Shown: positions 8,415 to 18,026 of the stretch, piece by piece
Layout of the letters: each line of letters opens with the position of its first letter
How positions within the stretch are numbered: position 1 is the stretch's first letter
NCBI GenBank assembly: GCA_045430305.1
Contig: JAILXW010000001.1
Span: forward strand, 744,001-808,000
Direction: 5' to 3'
From: Agarilytica sp045430305
GTDB taxonomy: Bacteria; Pseudomonadota; Gammaproteobacteria; Pseudomonadales; Cellvibrionaceae
DNA length: 64,000 bases
Made by a program: the position numbers and the translations under genes
The notes under the pieces: model-generated
Databases searched by the model: none
The model's input: only the letters and a program-made list of their open reading frames with translations
What the model was told of the DNA's origin: nothing

Positions 8415-9871
8415 GCGCGGAATTGTTGCTTCAACTTTCTATTTTGCTCCCTTTAGTTGCGGCCCCTTTAATCGCGTTTTTTGGTGCCTCACCCAATATA
8501 CGTGAAAGCATTACCATGGTTTCCAGTGTGGCTGTTCTGGTCATGGTGACGATGCTTTATCGTGAATTTCATAAGGGTGGTCTGATAGAAGTTCAGTGGC
8601 TAGAAATCATGCCCGGCTTGACCCTTAAATTCAAGGTAGAAGCTTTAGGTGTGCTGTTTTCTTTGGTTGCAAGCTTGCTGTGGGTAGTGACCAGCATATA
8701 TAGCATCGGGTACATGCGCGGTAATAGTGAAAAGCATCAAACGCGCTTTTTCATGCTGTTCCCCATTGCTATTTCTGCGGCGTTAGCGATTGCCTTTTCT
8801 GGTAATTTACTGACGATGTTTGTGTTCTACGAAGTTATGACCTTGTCTACATTTCCTTTGGTGACCCATAAAGGCACAGAACATGCGATGAAAGCAGGGC
8901 GCATATATTTGGGCGTTTTGATTTCATCGTCGATCGGTTTGTTTTTACCTGCCATCATTTGGGTTTGGCTGGTAACTGGAACGACAGATTTTGAGGTAGG
9001 GGGCATTCTTGCCGGTCACCTCGATGGGGTTTCAGTTACGATTCTTGGTTTTATGTTTATGCTTGGTATCGGCAAAGCTGCTGTTATGCCAATGCACAGA
9101 TGGTTGCCCGCAGCCATGGTGGCGCCAACCCCCGTGAGCGCTTTGCTGCATGCTGTTGCGGTGGTTAAGGCGGGCGTTTTTAGCTTGTTAAAAGTGATTG
9201 TATATATTTTTGGGATTGACCATCTTGCCGCAGCGCCGTGGTCTGAGTGGCTTATGTACTTGGCGTGTTTCACGGTTGTGATGAGTTCTATTATTGCCAT
9301 GCAGCAAGATAATTTAAAACGCCGGCTGGCGTATTCCACAATCTCTCAATTATCGTACGTCGTGTTGGCGACGATGATTCTGGCTCCGCTTTCTGTAGTC
9401 GGCGCGGCCTTTCATATCGCGGCCCATGCAGTCGGAAAAATCACTTTGTTCTTTGCTGCAGGCTCTATTTACACGGCTTCGAAAAAAACTGAAATATCAC
9501 AATTACACGGCATAGGTAAACGAATGCCGTGGACGATGGCGGCTTTTGCCATCGGAGGTTTTTCCATGATTGGTGTGCCGCCATTGGTTGGGATCATTTC
9601 AAAGTGGTATTTGTTGCAAGGCGCCTTTCAATCAGAGCAACACTTGGCGGTGATTGTTATTTTACTTTCCACGCTTTTAAATACAGCTTATTTTATGCCG
9701 ATCGTGTATCGAGCGTATTTCTTAAAAGAAGAACCCGGTGGTGTAGCGCATGGTGAAGCGCCGTTACCAATTGTTATCGCGCTTAGTATTACGTCTGCAT
9801 TAACAGTGGGTTTGTTTTTCTTCCCTGCAATTCCATATGAACTAGCTGAAATGATTCAGGTGCGCCCATGA
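8411..9871 (+). CDS. Second NuoL/M/N-type antiporter subunit (MnhD-like)
   Basis: A 486-residue polytopic protein of the same Proton_antipo_M family. Its acidic membrane site is in MFVFYEVMTLSTFPLV, and its channel helices are GKAAVMPMHRWLPAAMVAPTPVSALLHAVAVVKAG and KRRLAYSTISQLSYVVLA. The conserved Lys of HxLK is retained in LLHAVAVVKAGV. It overlaps the previous gene by four bases (ATGA) and the next by four. It is closer to NuoL/NuoM in its THKGTEHAMKAG region than the gene before it, so it is a paralogue rather than a recent duplicate. Confidence 0.9.
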   Translation: MSAELLLQLSILLPLVAAPLIAFFGASPNIRESITMVSSVAVLVMVTMLYREFHKGGLIEVQWLEIMPGLTLKFKVEALGVLFSLVASLLWVVTSIYSIGYMRGNSEKHQTRFFMLFPIAISAALAIAFSGNLLTMFVFYEVMTLSTFPLVTHKGTEHAMKAGRIYLGVLISSSIGLFLPAIIWVWLVTGTTDFEVGGILAGHLDGVSVTILGFMFMLGIGKAAVMPMHRWLPAAMVAPTPVSALLHAVAVVKAGVFSLLKVIVYIFGIDHLAAAPWSEWLMYLACFTVVMSSIIAMQQDNLKRRLAYSTISQLSYVVLATMILAPLSVVGAAFHIAAHAVGKITLFFAAGSIYTASKKTEISQLHGIGKRMPWTMAAFAIGGFSMIGVPPLVGIISKWYLLQGAFQSEQHLAVIVILLSTLLNTAYFMPIVYRAYFLKEEPGGVAHGEAPLPIVIALSITSALTVGLFFFPAIPYELAEMIQVRP

Positions 9872-10173
9872 GTGAAGAACCTGTAAACAGCAATGCTAAA
9901 GATCACGGTGTTTCCGACGAGAAAAAGCACTGGTTGTATCGTGAAGAAAACCGTAAAACCTTATGGCTTATTCAAGGCGTTATTTTAGTTTTGGTTATGA
10001 TTCCTGAGTTTTTTGTTCATCACCACGCTCACTTTGAAGAGCAAGGTATACATGTTGATGCAAGCTGGGGCTTTTTTGCATGGTACGGTTTCGCTACATG
10101 TGCCGCTATGGTGTTTGGCGCAAAGTTAATTGGCGTTTTCTTGAAGCGCAAGGATACCTATTACGATGATTAA
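9868..10173 (+). CDS. Small two-helix membrane protein of the Mrp operon, unknown function
   Basis: A 101-residue protein with a charged N-terminus of about 35 residues, two hydrophobic helices (about residues 36-50 and 70-90), and between them a His-rich segment FFVHHHAHFEEQGIH. It belongs to no standard Mrp subunit that I recognise. It overlaps both neighbouring antiporter genes (ATGA at the left, eight bases at the right), so it is translated with them and is probably a structural or assembly subunit. The histidine cluster could bind metal or protons; that is speculation. Confidence 0.8.
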   Translation: MSEEPVNSNAKDHGVSDEKKHWLYREENRKTLWLIQGVILVLVMIPEFFVHHHAHFEEQGIHVDASWGFFAWYGFATCAAMVFGAKLIGVFLKRKDTYYDD

Positions 10174-11848
10174 TACGCTCATCCCTCCTGGTGTCATTCT
10201 TATTCTCGGTGCTTTTGTAATAGCAGACACTAGTCCGCGCGTGCGTAAAGCGCTGATGTTGATTTTACCCATCGTCGCTCTCGCGCTTATCTGGCTCACG
10301 CCAGATGGCAATAACGTGGCAGTGCCTTTTCTAGAATATGATTTACTGCCACTGAGCCCAAACCCCACCGGTAGGGTTTTCGCAACTATATTTGCGCTCA
10401 TGACATTGGTCGGCGGCATATATGCTATGAATACCGCTTCGGTGGCAGAATTGCGGGCGGCATTCATCTACGCAGGTTCGGCCATCGGTGTGGCCTTTTG
10501 TGGCGATTTAGTTTCCGTCTTTATTTATTGGGAATTTATGGCTGCCGGTTCGACCGTTGTATTATGGGCGCAGGGTGGTAGTGCGGCTTATCGGGCGAGT
10601 TACCGTTATTTGCTAGTGCACTTGATGGGTGGCGTGGTGTTGATGTCTGGCATCGTTTCTTACGTCTACGAAACCGGAAGCACAGCATTTACTTTGCTAG
10701 ACCTTGAATATACGGGGGCTTGGCTGATTATGGCAGGCTTCCTTATTAACGCTGGCGCGCCTCCGTTCTCGGCCTGGATTGCTGATGCATACCCAGAAGC
10801 TAGCCCCAGTGGTTCCGTCTTTCTCTCTGCCTTTACTACCAAAACGGCTGTTTACACCTTAATGATTGCTTTCGCCGGTGCAGACATTCTGATTTATATC
10901 GGTCTGTACATGGTGTTCTATGGCATTATTTATGCGCTTCTGGAAAATGATATGCGGCGTATCTTGGCATACAGTATCGTTAACCAAGTTGGCTTTATGG
11001 TATGCGCGATCGGTATTGGAACAGAAATGGCGCTCAATGGTGCTACGGCTCATGCGTTTGCACATATCATCTATAAGGGACTTTTATTGATGTCTGCAGG
11101 GGCTGTTTTATTGCAGACCGGCCAGCGCAATTGCTCAAGTTTGGGCGGTTTGTTCCAGACGATGCCAGTGACTACGATTAACGGTATTATTGGCGCGTTA
11201 GCGATTTCCTCTTTCCCATTTACCTCAGGTTTTGTGACAAAGTCTCTCGAAACATCTGCCGCAGCATACGAGGGGCTTACGTTTGTATGGTTCTGTTTAC
11301 TAGCCGCTTCCGCTGGGGTTTTTCTACACGCAGGGATCAAATTCCCTTGGTTTGTTTTCTTTCAAAAGGATTCAGGCCTGCGGCCGGCTGAAGCGCCTTT
11401 GAATATGCGCGTGGCGATGTGGATATTCTCCTTTTTATGTATAGCCATCGGGCTTTTCCCTGGGCCTTTGTATAGTATTTTGCCCTACGCCATTGAGTAC
11501 GAACCCTACACTGTCGACCATCTGGTGACGCAGTTCCAACTGCTTATGTTTGCTGGTTTCGCCTTTTTTGTGCTGCTGCCAATGATGAAGCGCACACTGA
11601 CCATAAGCCTGGATTTCGATTGGTTTTACCGTAAGTTTACTGTGTGGGTAGGGCGCTGGTTTTTTGCCCACCTGTGGCGAATTGATCGACGCTGCCGTGA
11701 TTCGTTAAAAGCCCTAATCCGCGGGTCTTTTTACTACATTGAAACCCATGCCCCCAGCGGCATTCTTCTGAAAGGGCGCCCCTCAAGTAGTATGGTCATT
11801 TGGGTGACCGTTTTGCTTGCGATCTATCTGATTATCAGCTTTATATAA
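10166..11848 (+). CDS. Third NuoL/M/N-type antiporter subunit (MnhA/D-like)
   Basis: A 560-residue polytopic protein of the Proton_antipo_M family. The acidic membrane site is in VFIYWEFMAAGSTVVLWAQG. Other hallmarks are GAPPFSAWIADAYPEASPSGSVFLSAFTTKTAVY and MRRILAYSIVNQVGFMVCA. A C-terminal extension after about residue 440 has a further helix pair and a basic stretch (WRIDRRCRDSLKALIRG), resembling the lateral region of NuoL or MrpA but lacking a clear DUF4040 domain, which here is in the 5609 gene. It is the last gene of the antiporter run. An imperfect inverted repeat (TTTGGCG at 11861, CGCCAAA at 11883) follows. Confidence 0.9.
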   Translation: MINTLIPPGVILILGAFVIADTSPRVRKALMLILPIVALALIWLTPDGNNVAVPFLEYDLLPLSPNPTGRVFATIFALMTLVGGIYAMNTASVAELRAAFIYAGSAIGVAFCGDLVSVFIYWEFMAAGSTVVLWAQGGSAAYRASYRYLLVHLMGGVVLMSGIVSYVYETGSTAFTLLDLEYTGAWLIMAGFLINAGAPPFSAWIADAYPEASPSGSVFLSAFTTKTAVYTLMIAFAGADILIYIGLYMVFYGIIYALLENDMRRILAYSIVNQVGFMVCAIGIGTEMALNGATAHAFAHIIYKGLLLMSAGAVLLQTGQRNCSSLGGLFQTMPVTTINGIIGALAISSFPFTSGFVTKSLETSAAAYEGLTFVWFCLLAASAGVFLHAGIKFPWFVFFQKDSGLRPAEAPLNMRVAMWIFSFLCIAIGLFPGPLYSILPYAIEYEPYTVDHLVTQFQLLMFAGFAFFVLLPMMKRTLTISLDFDWFYRKFTVWVGRWFFAHLWRIDRRCRDSLKALIRGSFYYIETHAPSGILLKGRPSSSMVIWVTVLLAIYLIISFI

Positions 11849-12132
11849 GCTTGCCAGTTGTTTGGCGTAGCCTACGTGGGCGCGCCAAATCTCGAATCTT
11901 GTTTTGCACTTCCCCCTGACCCGCTATGAGAGATTAACTTAACAATGGCAGGTAACTGTCAGAAAATTAAGGATTTTTGTCAAATTCGTATTATACTAAT
12001 CAAACGGCAAGCCAGAATCTGGCCCGTCGATACGCGCGCTAACTGCGCGAAGGTGGGTGACGTAGCGTGTGGCATTCTAAGAAGCACTGTTGCGGCGCCC
12101 GCAACTGACACAATAACGAAGTGGAAGGCAAT

Positions 12133-13854
12133 GTGGATACGGTTAACTTTCAATCATTGAACCTTGTGCGCGACGAACTAGTTGCCACGATCGAAGAAGC
12201 TGCGCGTCATTTAGAAAAATTTGTATCCTCACAAGATGACAGTGACTCACTGCAAGCGTGCATTGATTGTGTCAGTCAGATTGTTGGCACCTTGAAAGTG
12301 ATTGAATTTCGCGGTGCGGAGTTGCTCGCGTCAGAACTTCTCGCTGCTGCCAAAGAAATCTCTCCTGGCAATAGCGGGCCTAAGTTTGAGCGTTGCTTAG
12401 AAGTCGTAAGCGCTACATTTTTTGTGCTCTCGCGCTATTTGGAATACGTGCAACAAGTCGAACGTAAAGTCCCTGTACTGCTTATTCCCCAAATTAACGA
12501 CTTACGTAAACTACGGGGCGAAACTACTTTTCCTGAATCACACTTTTTTCAGGTAGATCTTTCTAAGCACCCGCAATTACCTCAAATCGAAAGCCTTACT
12601 CTCGCCAACGATGAATTTACGTCCGCAGTGCGTCGTATTCGTCACATGTATCAAATTGGTTTGCTGGGGCTTATTAAAGAGCAACAAATCAACAACTCAG
12701 TCGCAATGATGCGTCGAGGGTTAATACGCATACGTCGTATTAGCGGTAATGAAAAAGCATTGGCCTTGCTGTGGTGGTTGGCAGATATAACGCTAGAAAT
12801 GTTTTCTACCCAAGAAATGCAAATCATAGAAACACGTAAAATGCTTTTTGGCCGCATTGACCGAATACTTAAACAGGTCGAGCAAAGCGGGCCAGAAGCT
12901 TTTAATGCTGAACCACCAAAAGGCTTAATCAAAGAGTTAGTGTATTTAATTGCACTGTCTACGGAAGAGTCTGACCAAGTTAAACATACTCGAAGTGTTT
13001 ATGGACTGGATCGTTTTTCTTATACCGATCGTGACCTCGCGGGCGAGCGTGATTTGCTGAACGGCCCGAGTGCGCATACTGTGTCATCGTTGGCCCAAGT
13101 GCTAACGGCAGAATTAACGAATACCAAAAAAGTGCTTGAGGGTGCTTCACAAGCCAGTATTCAACGTATTGACGATATTGAAGGTTTTGTCGGAACCTTA
13201 CAAAAAGTTTCCGAGATTCTTTCTATCGTGGGTTTGGTGTCTGCATCAAACACCTTGAAAAGTGAGATCGAGCGTATTTCTGATTGGCGTGGCCAAGAAG
13301 AAATTGACCCATCTGAAATGGACGAAGTGGCGAATACGCTCTTGTATTTAGAGTCCACTGTTTCGTCTATTGAAACCACCAAACTTTCTGATGAAAAACT
13401 AGAAAAAGCGAATAAAGTTGCTCAACAAGAAGTGATTGCTTCTGGTGAGCTGTCTGATGCAAAACGCATTGTATTAGCAGAATCAGAAGCAGGGCTGTCA
13501 TTAACTAAGCGCGCGCTCAGCTCTTTTTCCGATTCAGACTTTGATACCGGCCATATTCGTAACATCGGAAAAACGCTCACCACAGTACGCGGTGGTATGT
13601 TAATGCTTGGCAGTGATCGTGCGGCGGCAATTCTAGAGCGCTGTGCGGCTTTCGTCGAACAAGTATTAATGGATCAAGACCCGCAACCGGGGCTCAAAGA
13701 AATGCTCGAAACTTTCGCAGATTCGATTATCTCGGTCGAATATTATTTGAATTCAGCCACGTCTAGCCTGCAAATGGATGAATCCGTGCTCAAGTTGGCG
13801 GAAGAAAGCTTGGAAGCTCTGGGTTATGGCGTCGAAGCAGACGAAGAGAGTTGA
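12133..13854 (+). CDS. fimL: FimL-like protein (Hpt-domain-like twitching/cAMP regulator)
   Basis: About 573 residues, resembling P. aeruginosa FimL, which in turn resembles the N-terminal part of the chemosensory kinase ChpA. The protein is helical, with Hpt-like four-helix segments (for example residues 1-110 and 400-560). I see no phosphoacceptor histidine motif of the HxxKG type, as is also true of FimL. The next genes, nudC and then a membrane protein and sohB, follow the same order as in Pseudomonas, which supports the call. I chose GTG 12133, with GGAAGG at 12123-12128, over GTG 12121, which has no ribosome binding site. FimL links type IV pilus signalling to cAMP in Pseudomonas; the role here is inferred. 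Confidence 0.78.
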   Translation: MDTVNFQSLNLVRDELVATIEEAARHLEKFVSSQDDSDSLQACIDCVSQIVGTLKVIEFRGAELLASELLAAAKEISPGNSGPKFERCLEVVSATFFVLSRYLEYVQQVERKVPVLLIPQINDLRKLRGETTFPESHFFQVDLSKHPQLPQIESLTLANDEFTSAVRRIRHMYQIGLLGLIKEQQINNSVAMMRRGLIRIRRISGNEKALALLWWLADITLEMFSTQEMQIIETRKMLFGRIDRILKQVEQSGPEAFNAEPPKGLIKELVYLIALSTEESDQVKHTRSVYGLDRFSYTDRDLAGERDLLNGPSAHTVSSLAQVLTAELTNTKKVLEGASQASIQRIDDIEGFVGTLQKVSEILSIVGLVSASNTLKSEIERISDWRGQEEIDPSEMDEVANTLLYLESTVSSIETTKLSDEKLEKANKVAQQEVIASGELSDAKRIVLAESEAGLSLTKRALSSFSDSDFDTGHIRNIGKTLTTVRGGMLMLGSDRAAAILERCAAFVEQVLMDQDPQPGLKEMLETFADSIISVEYYLNSATSSLQMDESVLKLAEESLEALGYGVEADEES

Positions 13855-13860
13855 TTTTCG

Positions 13861-14676
13861 ATGACATTTGTACCAGCTGAAAACAGCGTTACAGATGTCT
13901 CGGCTGACTTATTAATAGTGATTAATCGGGGCCGGCTGATGTGTAAGCATGGTCGGCCTTTTCAATTATTGTCGGCGGATATTGAAACCCAATTACCGGC
14001 TGCCGATCACCGACATTATCTCGGTCATCTCGACGGGAAGCATTGTTTTGCCGTATTTTTTAGTGCAACTGAGATGGCGGCGCCAAACCAATTCGAGTGG
14101 CATGATCTACGCGCGCAACTCGGCTTGATCGAAGAAACTCTCTTCAACCTCGCTGGCCGAGCCCTGCAAATAACACGCTGGTATCGTGAGCACCAATTTT
14201 GTGGTGTTTGCGGGCAGCCAACCAGACAAGCCAAGAGTGATCGTGCCTTGGTGTGTAGCCATTGTGAGCATCGCGCCTATCCACGAATATCACCCTGTGT
14301 GATCGGGCTCGTTAAGCATGGTGACCGCTGTCTTTTAGCGCGCGGTGTGCGAACCCCTGAGGGCGTATTCACAACCTTGGCTGGCTTTATTGAGGCAGGA
14401 GAAACTGCTGAAGAAGCCTTTGCCCGTGAAGTGTATGAGGAAGTAGGGCTTAGAATTAGTAACATCCGTTACGTGTGCTCACAACCGTGGCCCTTTCCTA
14501 GTCAGTTAATGCTGGGCTTTTATGCAGAGTGCGATAGCGAAGAATTAAACATCGATGAGCGTGAAATTATTGAAGCTGCTTGGTTCGAAGCCGATAAACT
14601 ACCTAATATCCCACCGATGGGCACCATCGCCGGAAAGCTGATTCATGGTTTTGTAAGCGAAACTGCGCACAGTTAA
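13861..14676 (+). CDS. nudC: NADH pyrophosphatase / NAD-RNA decapping Nudix hydrolase
   Basis: A 271-residue protein with the NudC architecture. It has an N-terminal domain, a zinc ribbon with CGVCGQPT and CSHCEH (four cysteines, residues about 118-140), then the Nudix box GFIEAGETAEEAFAREVYEEVGL around residues 178-200. The NudC-specific SQPWPFPSQLMLGF motif follows the box. It hydrolyses NAD(H) to NMN(H) and AMP and removes NAD caps from RNA. It starts six bases after fimL ends, so the two are probably cotranscribed. Confidence 0.95.
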   Translation: MTFVPAENSVTDVSADLLIVINRGRLMCKHGRPFQLLSADIETQLPAADHRHYLGHLDGKHCFAVFFSATEMAAPNQFEWHDLRAQLGLIEETLFNLAGRALQITRWYREHQFCGVCGQPTRQAKSDRALVCSHCEHRAYPRISPCVIGLVKHGDRCLLARGVRTPEGVFTTLAGFIEAGETAEEAFAREVYEEVGLRISNIRYVCSQPWPFPSQLMLGFYAECDSEELNIDEREIIEAAWFEADKLPNIPPMGTIAGKLIHGFVSETAHS

Positions 14677-14695
14677 AGAGGAAATAGAAGCTTAG

Positions 14696-15349
14696 ATGTT
14701 CACTGGAATTGCAGTTGTATTTTTTTTGTTGGCCATTGTTGCTGTTTATTTTGGCGGTAAAATTTTGGCTAAGTTTTCATGGGTCATTGGCTGGCTGCGT
14801 GGCACGGTGGGTATAGCCATCATAGGCCTCGCCATATTTTTTATATTCCTTGCCTTAGATTTAACTAGTTACCAACAAATCTTAAATGATAAGACCATAC
14901 TCACCATCAGTTTCACGCAAAGTGAAGAGCAGCGCTACACAGCCGTAGTTTCCTATATTGATGGCACTACCGACCAGAGCTTTGACGTGTACGGCGATCA
15001 GTGGCAAATCGACGCTAGGGTGATTCGTTGGAAGGGCCTATTCGCCATGTTTGGTCTGAAGCCTGGTTATCGTTTAGACCGCATCACTGGCCGCTACTAC
15101 TCGCTTGAAGATGAGCGGCGTAAATCTCGTTCGGTACATCAATTGACGGAATCAAAATATGGGCTGGACATGTGGCAATGGGTACAAGAGAATGGCGGTT
15201 TTTTACCGCTCTTTGACGCGGTATACGGAAGCGCGACCTATTTGCCAATGCAGAACGATGCCATTTACCAAGTGTCACTGAGTGAAAGTGGGCTGGTAGC
15301 CACCCCCATGAATGACATCGCAAAAGAATCCGTGAATCAGTGGCGTTAA
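14696..15349 (+). CDS. Conserved two-helix inner membrane protein, unknown function
   Basis: A 217-residue protein. Two hydrophobic helices occupy residues 1-22 and 33-55. A soluble part then carries a beta-rich stretch (ILTISFTQSEEQRYTAVVSYIDG) and the motif YGDQWQIDARVIRWKG, followed by RITGRYYSLEDERRKSRS. Similar proteins lie downstream of nudC in pseudomonads, where they are often labelled multidrug transporter without evidence. Nothing here looks like a transporter. It is 20 bp after nudC and 65 bp before sohB. Confidence 0.75.
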   Translation: MFTGIAVVFFLLAIVAVYFGGKILAKFSWVIGWLRGTVGIAIIGLAIFFIFLALDLTSYQQILNDKTILTISFTQSEEQRYTAVVSYIDGTTDQSFDVYGDQWQIDARVIRWKGLFAMFGLKPGYRLDRITGRYYSLEDERRKSRSVHQLTESKYGLDMWQWVQENGGFLPLFDAVYGSATYLPMQNDAIYQVSLSESGLVATPMNDIAKESVNQWR

Positions 15350-15414
15350 GTCGCTAAGTCAACATACCGGATTATCGCGCTTTCTCATTATATTTATCTT
15401 ATGAGGAGCTTATC

Positions 15415-16512
15415 TTGGAATTTTTAAGTAACTACGGACTTTTCTTAGCCAAAACGGCCACTATTGTGATTGCCATTGCCGCAGTGATCATAATGGGCAT
15501 TGCTGCAAGTATGCGACAGCAAGGTAGTGAAAAAGGCCACTTGGAAGTGACCAAACTCAATGACAAATTAAACGAGTTGGCTGACGCAGTAAAATCTATG
15601 GTGTTGGATCAGGATGATTTAAAGTCAGAAGAGAAAGCACAAAAAGAAAAAGAAAAAGAATTAAAGAAAGAAAAGAAGCTTCTCAAGAAAAAGCAAAAAG
15701 AAATAGCTAAAAAGAAATCTTCAGACGAATCAGAAGACGACGAAAAAGAAGCCGCGAAGCAACGCATTTTCGTCACCGATTTTGATGGTGATATTAAAGC
15801 TTCTGCGACTGAAGAACTACGTGAAGTTATTTCTGCAATACTAAGCATTGCAACAGAAAAAGACGAAGTTGTTCTTCGTTTAGAAAGTTCCGGTGGCATG
15901 GTGCACAGCTACGGTTTAGCCGCGAGTCAATTGCGTCGCATCACTGAAAAAAACATCCCCTTAACCATTTGTGTAGATAAAGTGGCCGCTAGCGGCGGCT
16001 ACATGATGGCGTGTGTAGCTAACAAAATAATTTCAGCTCCTTTTGCGATTATTGGTTCTATTGGTGTCGTAGCTCAGTTACCTAATTTTAATCGGCTGCT
16101 TAAAAAACATGATGTTGAATACGAGATGTTTACCGCTGGTGAATACAAGCGAACGCTCACCATGTTTGGTGAAAACACCAAAAAAGGGCGTGAAAAATTT
16201 CAAGAAGAACTAGAAGACACGCATGTGCTATTTAAAGATTTCATAACCGAAAATCGTCCTGGTGTCGAAGTAGAGGAAGTCGCAACGGGTGAAATCTGGT
16301 TTGGTACTCGCGCAATAGAGCGTTGTTTAGTAGATGAATTACAAACTTCAGATCAATACCTTTTTGATAAGCATAAAGAAAACGACATTTTTGAAATTCA
16401 ATTCGTACACAAGAAAACCTTGACCGAAAAGTTAGGTATGAACGTAGAAAATGCGATGGAAAATGTTGTTGCTCGTTGGGTGCAGCGTTTCAATCGCGGA
16501 TTTTTGAGTTAA
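15415..16512 (+). CDS. sohB: SohB-type S49 peptidase
   Basis: A 365-residue protein with an N-terminal membrane anchor (residues 10-32). A very Lys/Glu-rich coiled segment of about 50 residues follows (about 65-118), then the S49 peptidase domain. Motifs include LESSGGMVHSYGLA and the nucleophile region CVDKVAASGGYMMACVA. The candidate general-base lysine is in FTAGEYKRTLTMFGE. The start is a TTG at 15415 with a strong GAGGAG six bases upstream. SohB is an inner membrane protease facing the periplasm; its natural substrates are not well known. Confidence 0.92.
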   Translation: MEFLSNYGLFLAKTATIVIAIAAVIIMGIAASMRQQGSEKGHLEVTKLNDKLNELADAVKSMVLDQDDLKSEEKAQKEKEKELKKEKKLLKKKQKEIAKKKSSDESEDDEKEAAKQRIFVTDFDGDIKASATEELREVISAILSIATEKDEVVLRLESSGGMVHSYGLAASQLRRITEKNIPLTICVDKVAASGGYMMACVANKIISAPFAIIGSIGVVAQLPNFNRLLKKHDVEYEMFTAGEYKRTLTMFGENTKKGREKFQEELEDTHVLFKDFITENRPGVEVEEVATGEIWFGTRAIERCLVDELQTSDQYLFDKHKENDIFEIQFVHKKTLTEKLGMNVENAMENVVARWVQRFNRGFLS

Positions 16513-16540
16513 GACCTTATTTTTACTTTAAAGCGCGCAT

Positions 16541-17995
16541 ATGATGCTTAAAAATGGCGATTTACTAAAAACCAATAACTACATCGCTGGCGCTTGGCAA
16601 AGCGCACCGGGCGGCAAGCAATTTCCCGTGCTTAACCCCGCCAATGGAAGCGTAATCGCGCAGGTTGCTGACGCTACTCAACAAGATTGCCACACGGCAA
16701 TTGAAAGCGCACACCAAGCCTTTCTAAAGTGGAAACATGTAAGTGGCAAAGAACGCAGCGGCATTTTGCGGGCGTGGTTTGACGAAATACAGGTAAATGC
16801 AGAAGACCTTGCCCTTCTTATGACGCTTGAGCAAGGGAAGCCAATTAGAGAATCTCGTGCAGAAATTCAATACGGTGCGTCTTATATAGAATGGTTTTCT
16901 GAAGAAGCTAAACGTATATACGGCGACTTGATTCCAGCAAATACAACAGACAAACGCATCATGGTGATGAAGCAGCCTGTTGGCGTGGTTGCGGCTATTA
17001 CCCCCTGGAACTTTCCTAACGCTATGATTGCGCGCAAAGCGGCGCCAGCGATAGCAGCCGGTTGCAGTTTCGTAGTTAAACCCGCATCGCAAACACCATT
17101 ATCAGCGTTAGCGCTTGCCGCCTGTGCAGATCGCGCTGGCCTACCTAAAGGGCTTTTCAGCGTGGTGTGCAGTGCGAACGCTGAAGATGTTGGGCATATA
17201 TTTTGCTCACACCCACAGGTAAAAAAAATCAGTTTTACCGGTTCTACCCACGTCGGAAAAACCCTAATAGAGCAGTCTGCGGCTACAGTAAAACGCTGCT
17301 CAATGGAGTTGGGTGGAAATGCCCCATTTATTGTGTTTGAAGACGCTGATCTCGATGCCGCTGTAAGTGGATTAATGGCTTCTAAATTTCGCAATGCGGG
17401 TCAAACTTGCGTTTGTGCTAACAGAGTGTTTGTGCACGCGGACGTGTATGAAAAATTTTCTGATAAATTAATTAAAGCTGTTCAGGCTTTAAAGGTAGGA
17501 GAAGGTATTGGAGAAGATTCCGACATAGGTCCATTAATCGATAGCGCGGCAAAAAATAAAATCACTGTGTTGTGTGAGGATGCGCAAAAGCGTGGTGCGC
17601 TTATCGTTGAAACACATACGTTGGCTGATGACACTTCTCTGTTTGTATCTCCTAAAGTCGTGAAAGGCGCAAAAGCAGATTTCGAGATGTGTCAAAATGA
17701 AATTTTTGGCCCGGTGGTACCGCTTATCGTTTTCGAAAGTGAAGCAGAAGTAATAGCCCTGGCTAACGACAGCAACTATGGTTTGGCCAGTTATTTTTAC
17801 ACGCAAGATTTGTCTCGTAGCTGGCGTGTTTCTGAAGCGCTTGAATATGGGATGGTTGGCATTAATGAGGGCATTATTTCTGCAGAAAATGCGCCCTTTG
17901 GCGGAGTAAAAGAATCGGGCTTTGGCCGAGAAGGGTCAAAATACGGTTTAGATGACTATTTATCCCTTAAATATGTGTGCAGTGGTGGTCTATAG
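16541..17995 (+). CDS. gabD: Succinate-semialdehyde dehydrogenase (NADP+), aldehyde dehydrogenase family
   Basis: A 484-residue protein, the length of GabD. Landmarks are the cofactor region GVVAAITPWNFPNAMIARKAAPA, the catalytic Glu in MELGGNAPFIVFEDAD, the catalytic Cys in FRNAGQTCVCANRVFVH, and the C-terminal APFGGVKESGFGREGSKYG. The Gly-Gln-Thr-Cys-Val-Cys-Ala-Asn pattern and LTLEQGKPIRESR favour succinate or glutarate semialdehyde over other aldehydes. It makes succinate for the TCA cycle from GABA breakdown. No aminotransferase or GABA transporter is adjacent, so the pathway assignment rests on similarity alone. Confidence 0.88.
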   Translation: MMLKNGDLLKTNNYIAGAWQSAPGGKQFPVLNPANGSVIAQVADATQQDCHTAIESAHQAFLKWKHVSGKERSGILRAWFDEIQVNAEDLALLMTLEQGKPIRESRAEIQYGASYIEWFSEEAKRIYGDLIPANTTDKRIMVMKQPVGVVAAITPWNFPNAMIARKAAPAIAAGCSFVVKPASQTPLSALALAACADRAGLPKGLFSVVCSANAEDVGHIFCSHPQVKKISFTGSTHVGKTLIEQSAATVKRCSMELGGNAPFIVFEDADLDAAVSGLMASKFRNAGQTCVCANRVFVHADVYEKFSDKLIKAVQALKVGEGIGEDSDIGPLIDSAAKNKITVLCEDAQKRGALIVETHTLADDTSLFVSPKVVKGAKADFEMCQNEIFGPVVPLIVFESEAEVIALANDSNYGLASYFYTQDLSRSWRVSEALEYGMVGINEGIISAENAPFGGVKESGFGREGSKYGLDDYLSLKYVCSGGL

Positions 17996-18026
17996 CATTA
18001 TTGAAAATTGAACAGTTCTAATATGA

